DNA of 64,000 nucleotides from Bacteroidota bacterium (GTDB lineage: Bacteria > Bacteroidota > Bacteroidia > Bacteroidales > P3). The DNA lies in NCBI GenBank assembly GCA_017860275.1, contig JAFNAQ010000009.1, positions 62,001 to 126,000 on the forward strand. The letters are read 5' to 3'. Shown piece by piece: positions 1 through 9,800 of the stretch. Made by a program: the position numbers and the translations under genes. Below the pieces are notes generated by a model. It was given only the letters and a program-made list of their open reading frames with translations, was not told the origin of the DNA and ran no database searches. How positions within the stretch are numbered: position 1 is the stretch's first letter; the number at the start of each line of letters is the position of its first letter.

Positions 1-1
1 G

Positions 2-457
2 GTAAACCTAAGTGGTAACTTATTTGGAAACTATGCAGACGGTAGAGAATTTGGAGGAAAATTAGTTAAATCAATAAACTGGGATGCTAAATTAAACTCA
101 ACAATGACCTTACCAAAGAGCTGGGTAGTACAAATATCCGCACAATATAATCCAGAAAGACAAACCATTCAAGGTTATAGCACTCAGATGTATTGGGCAG
201 ACATAGCAATAAAGAAAGACATTCTAAACAAAAAAGGAAGTCTTAGTCTACGCTTTAGTGATGTGTTCAACACAAGACAAAGAACCACCTATACATTCAC
301 TGAGAATTACAAACAATACTCCACTCGTCAAAGAACATCACAAGTCTTAGTACTTTCATTCAACTACCGTTTTGGAGTAATGGATAGAGAGCTTATGAAA
401 CGCCAAAAGAAAGGTCAGCAAGAAAATTCAGTAATAGAAATAGGCGGCGAAGAATAA
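2..457 (+). CDS. Outer-membrane beta-barrel receptor, C-terminal fragment (5' end outside window)
   Basis: The open frame runs in from the left edge without a start, so only the last 151 residues are visible. They show alternating hydrophobic and polar barrel strands (KSWVVQISAQYN, GSLSLRFSDVFN, QVLVLSFNYRFG) and a charged Gly/Glu tail, as in the C-terminal barrel of Bacteroidota TonB-dependent or outer-membrane beta-barrel family (OMP_b-brl_3 type) proteins. A methionine at base 104 is internal, not the start, because the same frame is coding upstream. The substrate cannot be told, since the plug domain lies outside the window. The 288-base gap that follows holds an imperfect inverted repeat. 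Confidence 0.75.
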   Translation, partial: VNLSGNLFGNYADGREFGGKLVKSINWDAKLNSTMTLPKSWVVQISAQYNPERQTIQGYSTQMYWADIAIKKDILNKKGSLSLRFSDVFNTRQRTTYTFTENYKQYSTRQRTSQVLVLSFNYRFGVMDRELMKRQKKGQQENSVIEIGGEE

Positions 458-485
458 AAAAAAGTTTTTGTTATTTGATTAACAG

Positions 486-577
486 TTAGGTGGATAAGTG
501 GAGAAGGTGGGGTACTTCTATTACTTTATATATATAAAGATAAGAAGTAATCCACCAACACCACCACTCCTACCTTA
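486..577. repeat. Imperfect inverted repeat downstream of the receptor gene
   Basis: A nested inverted repeat is centred near base 531. The inner 16 bases, CTTTATATATATAAAG, are a perfect palindrome. Around it lie TACTTCT and AGAAGTA, then GGTGG and CCACC, and further imperfect GGTGG-rich and CCACC-rich stretches. It sits between the end of the plus-strand receptor gene and the end of the minus-strand cargo gene, so it may help terminate transcription, but neither side has the usual GC stem with a following T run. Confidence 0.5.
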
Positions 578-695
578 ATTTTGATTTACTTGAATTTTTA
601 GGAGAGAAATATTTATTTTAAGTAGACATCTTTATATTTTTTCCTCCTTTATTTTCAAAGAAAGTAGCTTTATTTTTAAGTGATAAGGCCATTAA

Positions 696-732
696 TAGAA
701 AAGAGCGCTGTTAATCTGCGCCCTTTTTCTAA
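696..732 (-). terminator. Terminator-like hairpin after the 746-1660 cargo gene
   Basis: The arms GCGC (705-708) and GCGC (718-721) are extended by A-rich and T-rich flanks (TAGAAAAGA and CCTTTTTCTA) to a stem of about 14 pairs with a mismatch, just past the stop of the minus-strand gene. The core GCGCTGTTAATCTGCGCCC is close to the hairpin at 11044-11064, so it may belong to the same hairpin family. Confidence 0.6.
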
Positions 733-745
733 TAAATCCTAATTA

Positions 746-1660
746 CTATCTTTTGATTACAAGCTTATGCGTTTTATTGTTATTACCATCGCTAAGCTGA
801 ATAAAATAAACGCCTGTGCTTAACCCTGATACATCGACTTGTGTCTTGTCTTGATTTATCGACTGTGTTATAACCCTTACTCCCATAACATTATATATCG
901 AAAGTGTTTTATACTTATCATAATCCAATAAATCAATATTTACTTTGTCTTTGGCTGGGTTTGGATAGGTGGTAATTAAATTTTCATCTACAAACTCATC
1001 ATCTTGCAAACCTACATAACAGTTGTATGCAAGAATACCGGTTAATGATGCTGTAAAATAGTGATTTTGTTCTCGGTGAAATAATCTCTGTATCTTTACT
1101 AAACCATTTGATAATGCATAGTAAAAATCTTCGATCAATTCTACTGAATCGGTTACTGTGGTCTCTCTTACTTGAATACAATTGTTATATTGTCCAACTG
1201 TTGCAGTTACACTTAGAACAGTATCATACATTGTTTCATCTCCAAAGGTAAAGGAACGAGAAAAGCCTAATGTCAGGTAACCATTTGGAATATATAAATG
1301 AGGTACTGGAAAAATATATGCATCGGATGCTAATCCTGTATTTTCCATATTAACTGCCACCATTAAAATATTACCAGTTGCATCTTTTCTTAACCAAAAC
1401 TGTTGAAATATGCTTGTGTCATTTGGAGAATTATCCCCAATTTCATACGCTTCTTGAAGATATGCAATTTCTCCGTCGATTACATCGGTTTGTTTTATGG
1501 AATAAACACTTTTTCTTGCGCCATAAGTGTTATTCTCAGGTGTATAAAAACTGGTGTAATTACCAACACAAAGAGGGATATAATAATCAGAGCCAGTTTG
1601 TGAATGAGCACTAATAGTCATTGAGATTAATAATGCAAAAAGAATAATAATTTTTTTCAT
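746..1660 (-). CDS. Secreted protein with type A T9SS sorting domain
   Basis: This 304-residue protein starts with a signal peptide (MKKIIILFALLISMTISAHS) and ends with a type A type IX secretion sorting domain: YPNPAKDKVNIDL near residue 232, then a Ser-Gly-rich strand and a KLVIKR end. The middle, about 200 residues of beta-rich sequence, is not recognised. Its last 43 residues are identical to those of the neighbouring gene at 1709-3133, and the DNA just before its start repeats the leader of that gene. Only 48 bases separate the two, so they are probably one transcript. It is likely exported to the cell surface or medium by the PorU/PorV machinery encoded at 59-64 kb. Confidence 0.85.
   Translation of the reverse strand: MKKIIILFALLISMTISAHSQTGSDYYIPLCVGNYTSFYTPENNTYGARKSVYSIKQTDVIDGEIAYLQEAYEIGDNSPNDTSIFQQFWLRKDATGNILMVAVNMENTGLASDAYIFPVPHLYIPNGYLTLGFSRSFTFGDETMYDTVLSVTATVGQYNNCIQVRETTVTDSVELIEDFYYALSNGLVKIQRLFHREQNHYFTASLTGILAYNCYVGLQDDEFVDENLITTYPNPAKDKVNIDLLDYDKYKTLSIYNVMGVRVITQSINQDKTQVDVSGLSTGVYFIQLSDGNNNKTHKLVIKR
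747..878 (-). repeat. Direct repeat, copy 1: shared sorting-domain 3' end
   Basis: These 132 bases match 1710-1841 with three differences by eye, all synonymous, and encode the shared C-terminal end of the two adjacent cargo genes. Sequence further upstream in the two genes diverges quickly. Confidence 0.9.
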
Positions 1661-1700
1661 GACATTTTCGTCAGTGTTTAAGGTGCTGACTCCGCACTTT
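1658..1700 (-). repeat. Direct repeat of cargo-gene leader, copy 1
   Basis: These 43 bases are identical to 3131-3173. Each copy ends in the ATG of a type A cargo gene (1660 and 3133), so the repeat is the immediate leader. On the coding strand it holds GTCAG and CTGAC separated by 11 bases, a possible small hairpin. Confidence 0.9.
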
Positions 1701-1708
1701 TGATAATA

Positions 1709-3133
1709 TTATCTTTTGATTACAAGTTTATGCGTTTTATTGTTATTACCATCGCTAAGCTGAATAAAATAAACTCCTGTGCTTAACCCTGATACATCGA
1801 CTTGTGTTTTGTCTTGATTTATCGACTGTGTTATAACCCTTCTTCCTAGTATATTATAGATATTAAGCGATTTGTATATTTTGTTATTTGTAATAACAAT
1901 ATTTACTTTGTCACTTGCTGGGTTTGGATAAATTGTATAGATTTCTTCACCTGTTCTAATAGGTGTTAGTGATGATGTTGATGAAGGGATAAAGGCTCCA
2001 TATATATCACCATAGGTGAAATTGCTTGTATCCATTCTAAAGGTTACTACCAAGAATTTATTGTTTGTGAAGAAGTGTCCTGCAAATACAGGTATATCCC
2101 CATTTAGTGAGGTAAAAATAGTAAACATTGAATCTATTGGCACACCTTGGGTGTTGTAGTATCTACCTCTAATCACAGATTGAAGCGAAAAGGCATTGTC
2201 TGCCCATGTTACCAAATAGTTTGTTCCATCGAATGATGAGTAGCCAAAGCTTGGACTATAGGTTGAGTCTCTTAGACAAATTTTATTATCAACTACTGCC
2301 GAGGTTGAAACAAAGCGAGAATATAAATTCCATTCACCACCACCTGATACTTGTGCATGGTAGGTTACCATATAGTTTGTTCCGTCAAAGGCAATGGATA
2401 AAGGGTTATCGCTAGCTAAATTATCATCATCTATTAGAAAATTTTGCCCAACTAAGCTTCCTGTACTACTAATAAACTGACCATATATATCTTGTTCATA
2501 ACCATAATGATTAATACCATGTGTCCACCATGCAACAAGATAATTTGTACCATCAAATGCTATTGCATTATCGCCTATTAGTTGTGTACTCAATTGTACT
2601 GGAGTACTTATTGTGCCTGAGGGGTTAATAGTTACTGCGTAGTTAATGTCGTTTTGTTTATAGATAACCATATATAAGCCATTATTATACTCTAAACATC
2701 CTCCTTTTGGACTACTTATTGTTGCATTTGCTGCTACCAAGAATCTACTCCCTATAAGTGTTCCACTTGTGCTTACAAACTGTCCATGAACTGAATCTAT
2801 TATTGATTTGTCTGGATTAAATAGCTGTTTTGGTGAGCTCCATAATAATAAGTATTTTGTTCCATCGAAAGCAACAAGAGGGGCTCCGCCAATATATCCA
2901 ACGGAAATCTTTGAACCTACTAAAGCTCCTGAGCTTGAGACAAATTGTGCTGTCACATTATTTACACTATCCTCAACAAAACCAAAAAGATAATTATAGC
3001 CATCAAAGGCTACGCCTCCTAATGTGGTTGCATTAGTTGTTGTGGTTACTGGAAATTCTTGTGCCCCACTTTTTAGTGGCAAGAATACAATACCCATAAA
3101 AAAGAAAGATAAAAATAATACTTTTGTTTTCAT
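1709..3133 (-). CDS. Secreted repeat protein with type A T9SS sorting domain
   Basis: This 474-residue protein has a signal peptide (about residues 1-24, ending SGAQ) and a repeated motif in its body: V/A-A/S-FDG-T/Y-N/K-Y-L/M-V at least six times (GVAFDGYNYLFG, VAFDGTKYLLL, IAFDGTNYLVAW, IAFDGTNYMVTY, SSFDGTNYLVTW). The pattern, with strand pairs between repeats such as SRFVSTSA and GQFISSTG, fits a beta-propeller-like fold. The C-terminus is a type A sorting domain (YPNPASDKVNIVI to KLVIKR). It lies upstream of, and probably is co-transcribed with, the 746-1660 gene. The ligand is unknown. Confidence 0.85.
   Translation of the reverse strand: MKTKVLFLSFFFMGIVFLPLKSGAQEFPVTTTTNATTLGGVAFDGYNYLFGFVEDSVNNVTAQFVSSSGALVGSKISVGYIGGAPLVAFDGTKYLLLWSSPKQLFNPDKSIIDSVHGQFVSTSGTLIGSRFLVAANATISSPKGGCLEYNNGLYMVIYKQNDINYAVTINPSGTISTPVQLSTQLIGDNAIAFDGTNYLVAWWTHGINHYGYEQDIYGQFISSTGSLVGQNFLIDDDNLASDNPLSIAFDGTNYMVTYHAQVSGGGEWNLYSRFVSTSAVVDNKICLRDSTYSPSFGYSSFDGTNYLVTWADNAFSLQSVIRGRYYNTQGVPIDSMFTIFTSLNGDIPVFAGHFFTNNKFLVVTFRMDTSNFTYGDIYGAFIPSSTSSLTPIRTGEEIYTIYPNPASDKVNIVITNNKIYKSLNIYNILGRRVITQSINQDKTQVDVSGLSTGVYFIQLSDGNNNKTHKLVIKR
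1710..1841 (-). repeat. Direct repeat, copy 2: shared sorting-domain 3' end
   Basis: Partner of 747-878 (three mismatches over 132 bases). It encodes the last 43 residues of the upstream cargo gene. Confidence 0.9.
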
Positions 3134-3173
3134 GACATTTTCGTCAGTGTTTAAGGTGCTGACTCCGCACTTT
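3131..3173 (-). repeat. Direct repeat of cargo-gene leader, copy 2
   Basis: Identical to 1658-1700 over 43 bases and ends at the ATG of the 1709-3133 gene. Because this copy heads the operon, it may hold transcript leader signals; no clear TAnnTTTG box was seen inside it. Confidence 0.9.
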
Positions 3174-3221
3174 AGAAGTAAACACTAGACATTCTTATTT
3201 GTTTAGAAAAAACGTCTAAAT

Positions 3222-3617
3222 TTATTGATAATCAGGAATATCTTCTAATAAAACAAAACTATTTGAACTAATATCCTTAGCTAGACAATATGTTTGCTGA
3301 GAATTGGTGAGAATAAAATATTTTGCACCTATTGAAAGGTTATATCTTGAGATTTGGTCTAACACTTCTTGTGTTATCTTAATGCTTGGTGCCTTACACT
3401 CTACAAGTAGCCAAGGTTTAAACTGCCTATCATAGACAAGGATATCGTATCTTTTAGTTAGATTTCCTACCTTTATTTGCCCCTCTACTGAAATTAGAGA
3501 TGCAGGGTAGCTCTTGTTATTGATTAAAAAAGAAAGAGTATGTTGCCTAACTTCTTCCTCTGGGGTTGCTGCAACATACTTCTTCCTAATTATACACCTT
3601 ATTGTATTAATGGTCAT
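3222..3617 (-). CDS. HsdR N-terminal-like PD-(D/E)xK protein, possibly N-terminally shortened
   Basis: This 131-residue protein matches the stand-alone type I restriction HsdR-N-like family common in Bacteroidota. It keeps the entry motif IRKKYVAATPEEEVRQHTL and a PD-(D/E)xK pattern: E45, D58 in KRYDILVYD and E73-x-K75 in LVECKAP. From memory the family usually has about 20 more residues before IRKKYV; here the start lies 4 bases from the topA stop, so the N-terminal strand may be missing or different. It follows topA on the same strand. The role of these solitary domains is not known, and nothing here links it to a restriction system. Confidence 0.75.
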   Translation of the reverse strand: MTINTIRCIIRKKYVAATPEEEVRQHTLSFLINNKSYPASLISVEGQIKVGNLTKRYDILVYDRQFKPWLLVECKAPSIKITQEVLDQISRYNLSIGAKYFILTNSQQTYCLAKDISSNSFVLLEDIPDYQ

Positions 3618-3621
3618 GCCA

Positions 3622-5940
3622 TTATTTTTTTGTTTTTCTTGTCTTTGTAGATTTCTTAGGCGGTGCTTCTGAAATAATCTTTCTACACTCTTCTAAACTT
3701 AATTCCTCTGCACTCGAACCTTTTGGTATCTTATAATTTGAACCATTACTTTTTATATAAGGTCCATATATACCTTCTAATATTTCAATCTCTGGAGCCT
3801 CAGCGAATGTTTTTAGCACTTTCTTATCCTTCGATGGTGTGTTTTTTATTATCTCTACACATTTTTCATATTCAATGGTGTAGGCATCCTCTGTCTTTGG
3901 AATTGAGATATTTGATGTACCTAATTTGATATAAGGACCAAACCTTCCTAGATTTACAATTATATCATTCCCTTCATAATCTCCAAGGTTTCTAGGCATC
4001 TCGAATAGTTTCAATGCTTCTTCTATTGTGATATCGTCAATTCTTTGAGTCTTCTTCATTGAAGCAAATTTAGGTTTTTCCTCGGTTGAGGTATCTCCTA
4101 ATTGTATCATTGGTCCAAAACGACCTATCTTTGCATAAATATTTAATCCAGATTTTGGATCTACTCCAATTAATCTCTCTCCTGATGTTCTTTCTGAGTT
4201 TTCTGAACATTCCTCTACCCCTTTATGGAAAGGTTTATAGAAAGTGTCTAACATCTTCCTCCAGTCTAAATGTCCTTGAGCAATATCATCAAATTCCTTC
4301 TCTACTTCGGCTGTGAAGTTATAGTCCACAATATCTTTAAAGTTTTGAGTTAAGAATCCATTGACAATTGTTCCAATATCTGTAGGGAATAATTTTAATT
4401 TTTCTGCCCCATAGTTCTCCACTCCCACAACTTCTTTTATCTGTCCTTTCGATAGTGTTATTGTTTCAACATCTCTTTTCTTTGCTGGACGATTTTCCAA
4501 AACAACATATTCTCGCTTTTGTATTGTAGATATTGTTGGTGCATAGGTCGATGGTCTACCGATTCCTAGGTCTTCAAGTTTTTTTACAAGCGATGCCTCA
4601 TTGTATCTTGGAGGTTGTTGAGTAAAACTTTGGTTTGCTTTTGAAAGTAATAGCTCTAGATTATCTCCTTGTTTAATATTTGGCAATAAGGAAAGGTTTT
4701 CTTCATTCTCTGTGTCATCGTCGGTAGAAACTGAGTATACCTTTAGAAAACCATCAAATAATACTATTTCTCCTTGTGCAACAAATTTTTCTTTTCTTGT
4801 CGAAATATTTATATCTACATTGGTTTTCTCAAACTTAGCGTCTGCCATTTGAGATGCTATTGTTCTTTTCCAAATTAAATCATATAGTTTTTTGCCCGAT
4901 GCATCAGCTTCTACAACCTTATTATTTAGGTATGTTGGACGAATTGCCTCATGCGCCTCTTGTGCTCCCTTGCTCTTTGTTGTATATTTTCTAATATGTA
5001 GATATTCTTTGCCAAAACTACTTTCAATCTCTTGCTTTGCCAGCTCTAATGCTAGTTCTGAAAGATTAACAGAGTCTGTTCTCATATATGTTATATACCC
5101 TGCCTCATATAACTTTTGTGCAATGGTCATTGTCTTTGAAACAGAGAAACCTAATTTACGAGAGGCTTCTTGTTGAAGTGTAGATGTTGTAAATGGAGGA
5201 GCTGGAGATTGTTTTGCTGGTTTCTTCTCTACTCCATTGACTGTAAATGTTGCATCAATGCAAGACTTCAAAAATGATATTACCTCATCTTTTGTCTCAA
5301 ACTTCTTATTTAAAACTGCATTTAGTGGTTTTGTATCTGTCTCTACTTTGAAGGTTGCATTTACTTTATAGAAAGTTGTTGAAACAAAATTCTTTATTTC
5401 TTCTTCTCTTTCTACAATCAGTCTCACAGCTACAGATTGGACTCTACCTGCTGATAATGCAGGCTTAACTTTTCGCCAAAGCACTGGTGATATTTCATAA
5501 CCCACTATCCTATCTAAAATTCTTCTGGCTTGTTGTGCATTGACAAGATTGATATCTATCTGCCTAGGGTTCTCTACAGCCCTTAGTATTGCTGTCTTGG
5601 TTATTTCATTAAATACAATACGTTTTACCTTAGAATCATCGAGTTTAAGTGTTTCCTTTAAGTGCCAAGCTATGGCTTCTCCCTCACGGTCCTCATCGGA
5701 TGCTAGCCATATGATTTCTGCTTTGGCAGCATCTTTTTCAAGTTCAGCAACTAATTTTTGCTTGTCTTCGGAAACTACATAATTTGGTTCAAATTGATTT
5801 TCAATGTCTATACTTATATTCTTCTTGGTAAGGTCTCTTATGTGTCCGAAGCTTGATTTAACTTTAAAATCCTCTCCTAAAAACTTCTCTATGGTCTTTG
5901 CCTTGGCAGGTGACTCAACTATTACAAGATTTTTTGCCAT
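3622..5940 (-). CDS. topA: DNA topoisomerase I
   Basis: The 772-residue type IA topoisomerase relaxes negative supercoils by passing a strand through a transient break. The TOPRIM domain is N-terminal with the acidic metal motif SDEDREGE at residues 81-88. The active-site tyrosine is Y285 in GYITYMRTDS. The C-terminus carries three topoisomerase C-terminal repeats (GRFGPMIQLG, GRFGPYIKLG, GIYGPYIKSNG) and a Lys-rich tail instead of the four-cysteine zinc fingers of the E. coli enzyme. A good promoter lies 23 bases upstream of the ATG, and the HsdR-N-like gene follows directly. Confidence 0.97.
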   Translation of the reverse strand: MAKNLVIVESPAKAKTIEKFLGEDFKVKSSFGHIRDLTKKNISIDIENQFEPNYVVSEDKQKLVAELEKDAAKAEIIWLASDEDREGEAIAWHLKETLKLDDSKVKRIVFNEITKTAILRAVENPRQIDINLVNAQQARRILDRIVGYEISPVLWRKVKPALSAGRVQSVAVRLIVEREEEIKNFVSTTFYKVNATFKVETDTKPLNAVLNKKFETKDEVISFLKSCIDATFTVNGVEKKPAKQSPAPPFTTSTLQQEASRKLGFSVSKTMTIAQKLYEAGYITYMRTDSVNLSELALELAKQEIESSFGKEYLHIRKYTTKSKGAQEAHEAIRPTYLNNKVVEADASGKKLYDLIWKRTIASQMADAKFEKTNVDINISTRKEKFVAQGEIVLFDGFLKVYSVSTDDDTENEENLSLLPNIKQGDNLELLLSKANQSFTQQPPRYNEASLVKKLEDLGIGRPSTYAPTISTIQKREYVVLENRPAKKRDVETITLSKGQIKEVVGVENYGAEKLKLFPTDIGTIVNGFLTQNFKDIVDYNFTAEVEKEFDDIAQGHLDWRKMLDTFYKPFHKGVEECSENSERTSGERLIGVDPKSGLNIYAKIGRFGPMIQLGDTSTEEKPKFASMKKTQRIDDITIEEALKLFEMPRNLGDYEGNDIIVNLGRFGPYIKLGTSNISIPKTEDAYTIEYEKCVEIIKNTPSKDKKVLKTFAEAPEIEILEGIYGPYIKSNGSNYKIPKGSSAEELSLEECRKIISEAPPKKSTKTRKTKK

Positions 5941-5962
5941 ATTTTTTTATAAAATTTGAGTG

Positions 5963-5991
5963 CAAAAGTACAACAAAAATAAAAACTGCAA
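5963..5991 (-). promoter_or_regulatory. Promoter of topA
   Basis: On the minus strand TTG (5989-5991) and TACTTTTG (5963-5970) are separated by 18 bases, matching the Bacteroidota primary sigma consensus. Confidence 0.7.
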
Positions 5992-6034
5992 GGAAAAAAA
6001 TTATTTGTTTCTATTTTATTCTATACTATATAAT

Positions 6035-6060
6035 AAAAAAGCCCTCATTATTACATGAGG
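6035..6060 (-). terminator. Terminator after the 6091-6756 gene
   Basis: On the minus strand a perfect 6-bp stem, CCTCAT and ATGAGG (6055-6060 and 6043-6048), with a 6-base loop is followed by GC and a run of six T. It ends the outer-membrane barrel gene and isolates topA. Confidence 0.8.
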
Positions 6061-6090
6061 ACTCTTAGGAAAAAATATTTATTTCTTAGC

Positions 6091-6756
6091 TTAGAATAGA
6101 TATGCTGCTGACACGAACCATCCATTCGATTTTCCAAATGAATCAATGAAATCATCTGAAAAACTCATATTATTTAACATGGTTGCATCAAATTCAAATG
6201 CTGAACCAACAGAATGGGTGTATCCAACACTTACTTGAACATGTTTCAATACTTCAAACCCTACTCCATAATTCATCCCCCAGTTCATCGACTTAGGCGT
6301 AAAATCAATACCATTATATTGGGCATTAAAACTTTCTAATGTAACCACATCTCCATATATTTTAAAATTAAAATATGGTCCTAAATAGGCATATACTTTG
6401 AGAAAATTACTCATTATAGGCAAACCCATTTTGTATTTTAAATAGATAGGCACCTTGCAATAACCTTGATTGAAAGATTTATCTATTGATGACATATTGA
6501 TATTTGCACTACTAAATTCAAGCAATCCTGATGCCTCAATACCTAATCCTAAAACGGGGATTATTCCCTCGGCTGTTACACCAAAATTAAATGGTTGTTT
6601 TGTTTCTAACTGCATTGTGCTTGTATTAGGAGCAGAAAGATTAAAATTTTCTATAGTAAATGGCATTGTTGCTTTAATACCAAATTTGAATTGTGCATTT
6701 GCTCCATTACTAAATAGCGCAATAAATGCTACTAAAACTAATAATTTTTTTTTCAT
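6091..6756 (-). CDS. Outer-membrane beta-barrel protein (porin-like family)
   Basis: This 221-residue protein has a signal peptide (MKKKLLVLVAFIALFSNGANA) and then alternating strands typical of an 8- to 10-strand barrel: FKFGIKATMPF, FNFGVTAEGIIPVLGLGIEASGLLEFS, VPIYLKYKMGLP, NFLKVYAYLGPYFNFKIYG, WGMNYGVGFEVLKHVQVSVGYTHSVG. The last residue is aromatic (AAYLF), as needed for insertion by the Bam complex. It fits the broad outer-membrane beta-barrel family often annotated PorT-like; no exact role can be given. It is a single gene with its own terminator. Confidence 0.75.
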   Translation of the reverse strand: MKKKLLVLVAFIALFSNGANAQFKFGIKATMPFTIENFNLSAPNTSTMQLETKQPFNFGVTAEGIIPVLGLGIEASGLLEFSSANINMSSIDKSFNQGYCKVPIYLKYKMGLPIMSNFLKVYAYLGPYFNFKIYGDVVTLESFNAQYNGIDFTPKSMNWGMNYGVGFEVLKHVQVSVGYTHSVGSAFEFDATMLNNMSFSDDFIDSFGKSNGWFVSAAYLF

Positions 6757-6826
6757 TTTATAAGTATTTCAAATTAATAATTATTCAATTGTATATATAA
6801 CATTATTAATAATAAAATGTTTTTTG

Positions 6827-6834
6827 TACTTTTG
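6827..6834 (+). promoter_or_regulatory. Possible -7 box for the giant cargo gene
   Basis: TACTTTTG lies 21 bases upstream of the ATG at 6856. No good TTG/TTTG element is seen at the expected distance, so only the -7 part is supported. Confidence 0.5.
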
Positions 6835-6855
6835 TCGATATAATTCTCAAAAGAA

Positions 6856-9800
6856 ATGAAAACAAAGTATTTATTAATATTTTTTGTTGTTTTATCCTTT
6901 GCAAATATAGTATTTTGCAATGAAACAGATAAAAAATCTTTAAAATTTATTGAGAACAAGGGTCAATGGGTTAACAACGTACTCTTTAAAACAAATATAA
7001 AAACAGGCAGTGCATTTATAGAAAAAGATGGAATTGTTTTTAATTTAAGTGATAGAAATAAAGGATGTTCTCATGACCATAAAGGCGAAAGCAATTCTTG
7101 TGAGAGTAAAAAAATAATCAATAATCACGCTTTTAAACTTAGATTAATAAATTCAAATAATAATTCTCTTATATCTACAAAAAATGAAAATAGAGAGTAT
7201 TATAACTATTTCATTGGTAATGATAAATCTAAATGGGCTTCTAATGTAAAGGCATATTCTGAGATTACTTATAATCAAATCTATAATAATATTGATTGGA
7301 AAATATATTCTGAAGAAGGGAATATAAAGCATGATTTCATTGTAAAGAAAGGTGGGAATATTGAAGATATTTCTCTTGAATATATTGGTCTTAATGATAT
7401 TTATATAAAGAAACACAACCTAATATTAAGCACTAGTATTGGAGAACTTATTGAGTTAAGACCTATTGTTTATCAAATAATCAATGGAGAAAAAATAAAG
7501 ATTGATGCCAATTTTATCCTTAATGGCAACATTATTAAATATAAAATCGACCAATATAATAAGGATTATGAGTTGATTATTGACCCTATACTAATATTCT
7601 CAACATATTCTGGTTCAACTGCCGACAATTGGGGTTTTACTGCCACATATGATAGGAAAGGAAATGGTTATTTAGCTGGCATTACCTCTGGTACTGGTTA
7701 TCCGACTACAACTGGAGCTTATCAAGAAAACTTTAATGGCGGAAACTGGGATATTTCAATTTCAAAATTTAATCCAAATGGAACAGCATTAATTTATTCC
7801 ACATATATAGGGAGTTCAGCTAGTGAGATGCCTCATTCAATGATTGTAAACGAATTTGGTGAATTAGTTATTTTTGGAACAACAGGAGGCTCAAATTTTC
7901 CTATTACATACAATGCTTTTCAATCAACATTTAATGGGGGAGAATATGTGAATTATGACGGGAGCATACTTTTTGCCCAAGGATGCGATATTTTTGTAAG
8001 CAAATTGAATCCAAGTGGAAATATACTTCTTGGCTCAACCTATGTTGGGGGGTCAAGTAATGATGGATTAAATTTCCTCCCTAGATATCCATTGTATAAA
8101 GGAAATGACTCTTTATATGCAAATTATGGTGATGGAGCTAGAGGAGAATTAATAACCGATGACCAAAACAATATTTATGTAGGTTCGTGTACATATTCTT
8201 ACGACTTCCCTACAACCCTTAATGCATTTCAAAGAGTGAAAGGAGGAAAACAAGATGGAGTCGTTTTTAAATTAGATTATTCACTTTCAACAATGCTATT
8301 TTCTTCTTTCATTGGTGGTAGTGAAGATGATGCCGTATTTTCTGTTGATACTGATAAGGAATACAAACTATATGTAACAGGGGGTACGGTATCTCATAAT
8401 TTCCCAACAACCTCTGGTACTTTTTCTCCCTCACATAATGGTGGAAGCACTGATGCATTTCTTAGTCTTATTTCATATAATGGAACACATATCTTAGCAT
8501 CAACATATTTTGGGTCTAATGCCTTTGACAATGCTTTTTTTGTTAGAACAGATAGGTTTAATAATCCATATATTTATGGGCAAACAAAGGCTCAAGGTTC
8601 TACACTAGTGCATAATGCTTTGTATAATATTCCAAATAGTGGCCAATTTTTTGCTAAATTTTCTCCAGACCTAAAATCAAGAATATGGAGTACAGTTTGG
8701 GGTAGTGGAAATGGTAAAAAGAATATATCTCCTACAGCATTTTCAATAGATATATGTGGAAGAATATACGCCTCAGGTTGGGCTGGAGGACCAACATTTG
8801 GAGAATTATCCACTAATAATCTTCAAACAACTCCCGACGCATTTCAATCAATAACCGATGGAGAAGATTTCTATATAATGTCTATTCCTTCAAATGCCTC
8901 TTATTTAGATTTTGCAACATTTATCGGTGAGAATAACTCTTATGACCATGTTGATGGTGGAACAAGTCGTTTTGATAGATTTAGCAACCTATACCAAACA
9001 GTTTGTGCAAGTTGTGGAGGCACAGATGGTTTCCCAACAACTATAAATGCCTATTCAAATCTAAACAATTCAAATAATTGCAATGCAGCTCTATTCAAGT
9101 TTAATGTGCATAACGACTTTCCTGTAGCCGATTTTGAATCACCCGATGTTGGATGTGCTCCTATTGTTGTTAATTTCGTAAATAATAGTAGGGGGACTTC
9201 TTTCCTTTGGGATTTTGGAGATGGTAGTACGACTACTCAAACAAATCCATCACATACATATAATAATGGAGGAATTTATAATATTAGATTAATAGCATAC
9301 CAATCCAATGGTTGTAGTATTGCAGATACTATTACAAAAACATTAGTAGTACTAAGTGATACAACAAGAGTTTTACCCGATATTAATACATGCCCAAACC
9401 AACCAGTACAAATTGGAATCCCTCCAATCTCTTCTAATAATCTAAGCATACGTTGGATTCCTACTAGTGCAGTAACCGACGATAGCATAACTAATCCTTT
9501 TGCAATTGTTAGTACGACAACAAATCTATGCTTATTACTTAGCAATGGGATATGTACCGACACAATAAAACAAAGAGTTGTAATCTCTCCAATATCCATT
9601 AATCTTCAAGATACAATTACTACTTGTAATTCCCCATATAATCTCACTGTTAGTTCTTCAACAGGCTCTCTAATAAGATTTGCCTATGATAGAAATTTCA
9701 ATAATATGATTAGTTTTGATACATCAATAAACACAACTCCAATTTTTCTTAATGGCAGCGAATATATTTACGTAAAAATATCTAAGGATGGATGCCTAGG

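Noticed and set aside
999-1181. Small ORFs opposite the cargo genes (for example 999-1181, 1378-1614, 2206-2415)
   Set aside because: They lie antisense or in other frames of genes with signal peptides and sorting domains and show no motif.
6470-6763. Plus-strand ORF opposite the outer-membrane barrel gene
   Set aside because: Antisense shadow of a gene with a clear signal peptide and terminator.
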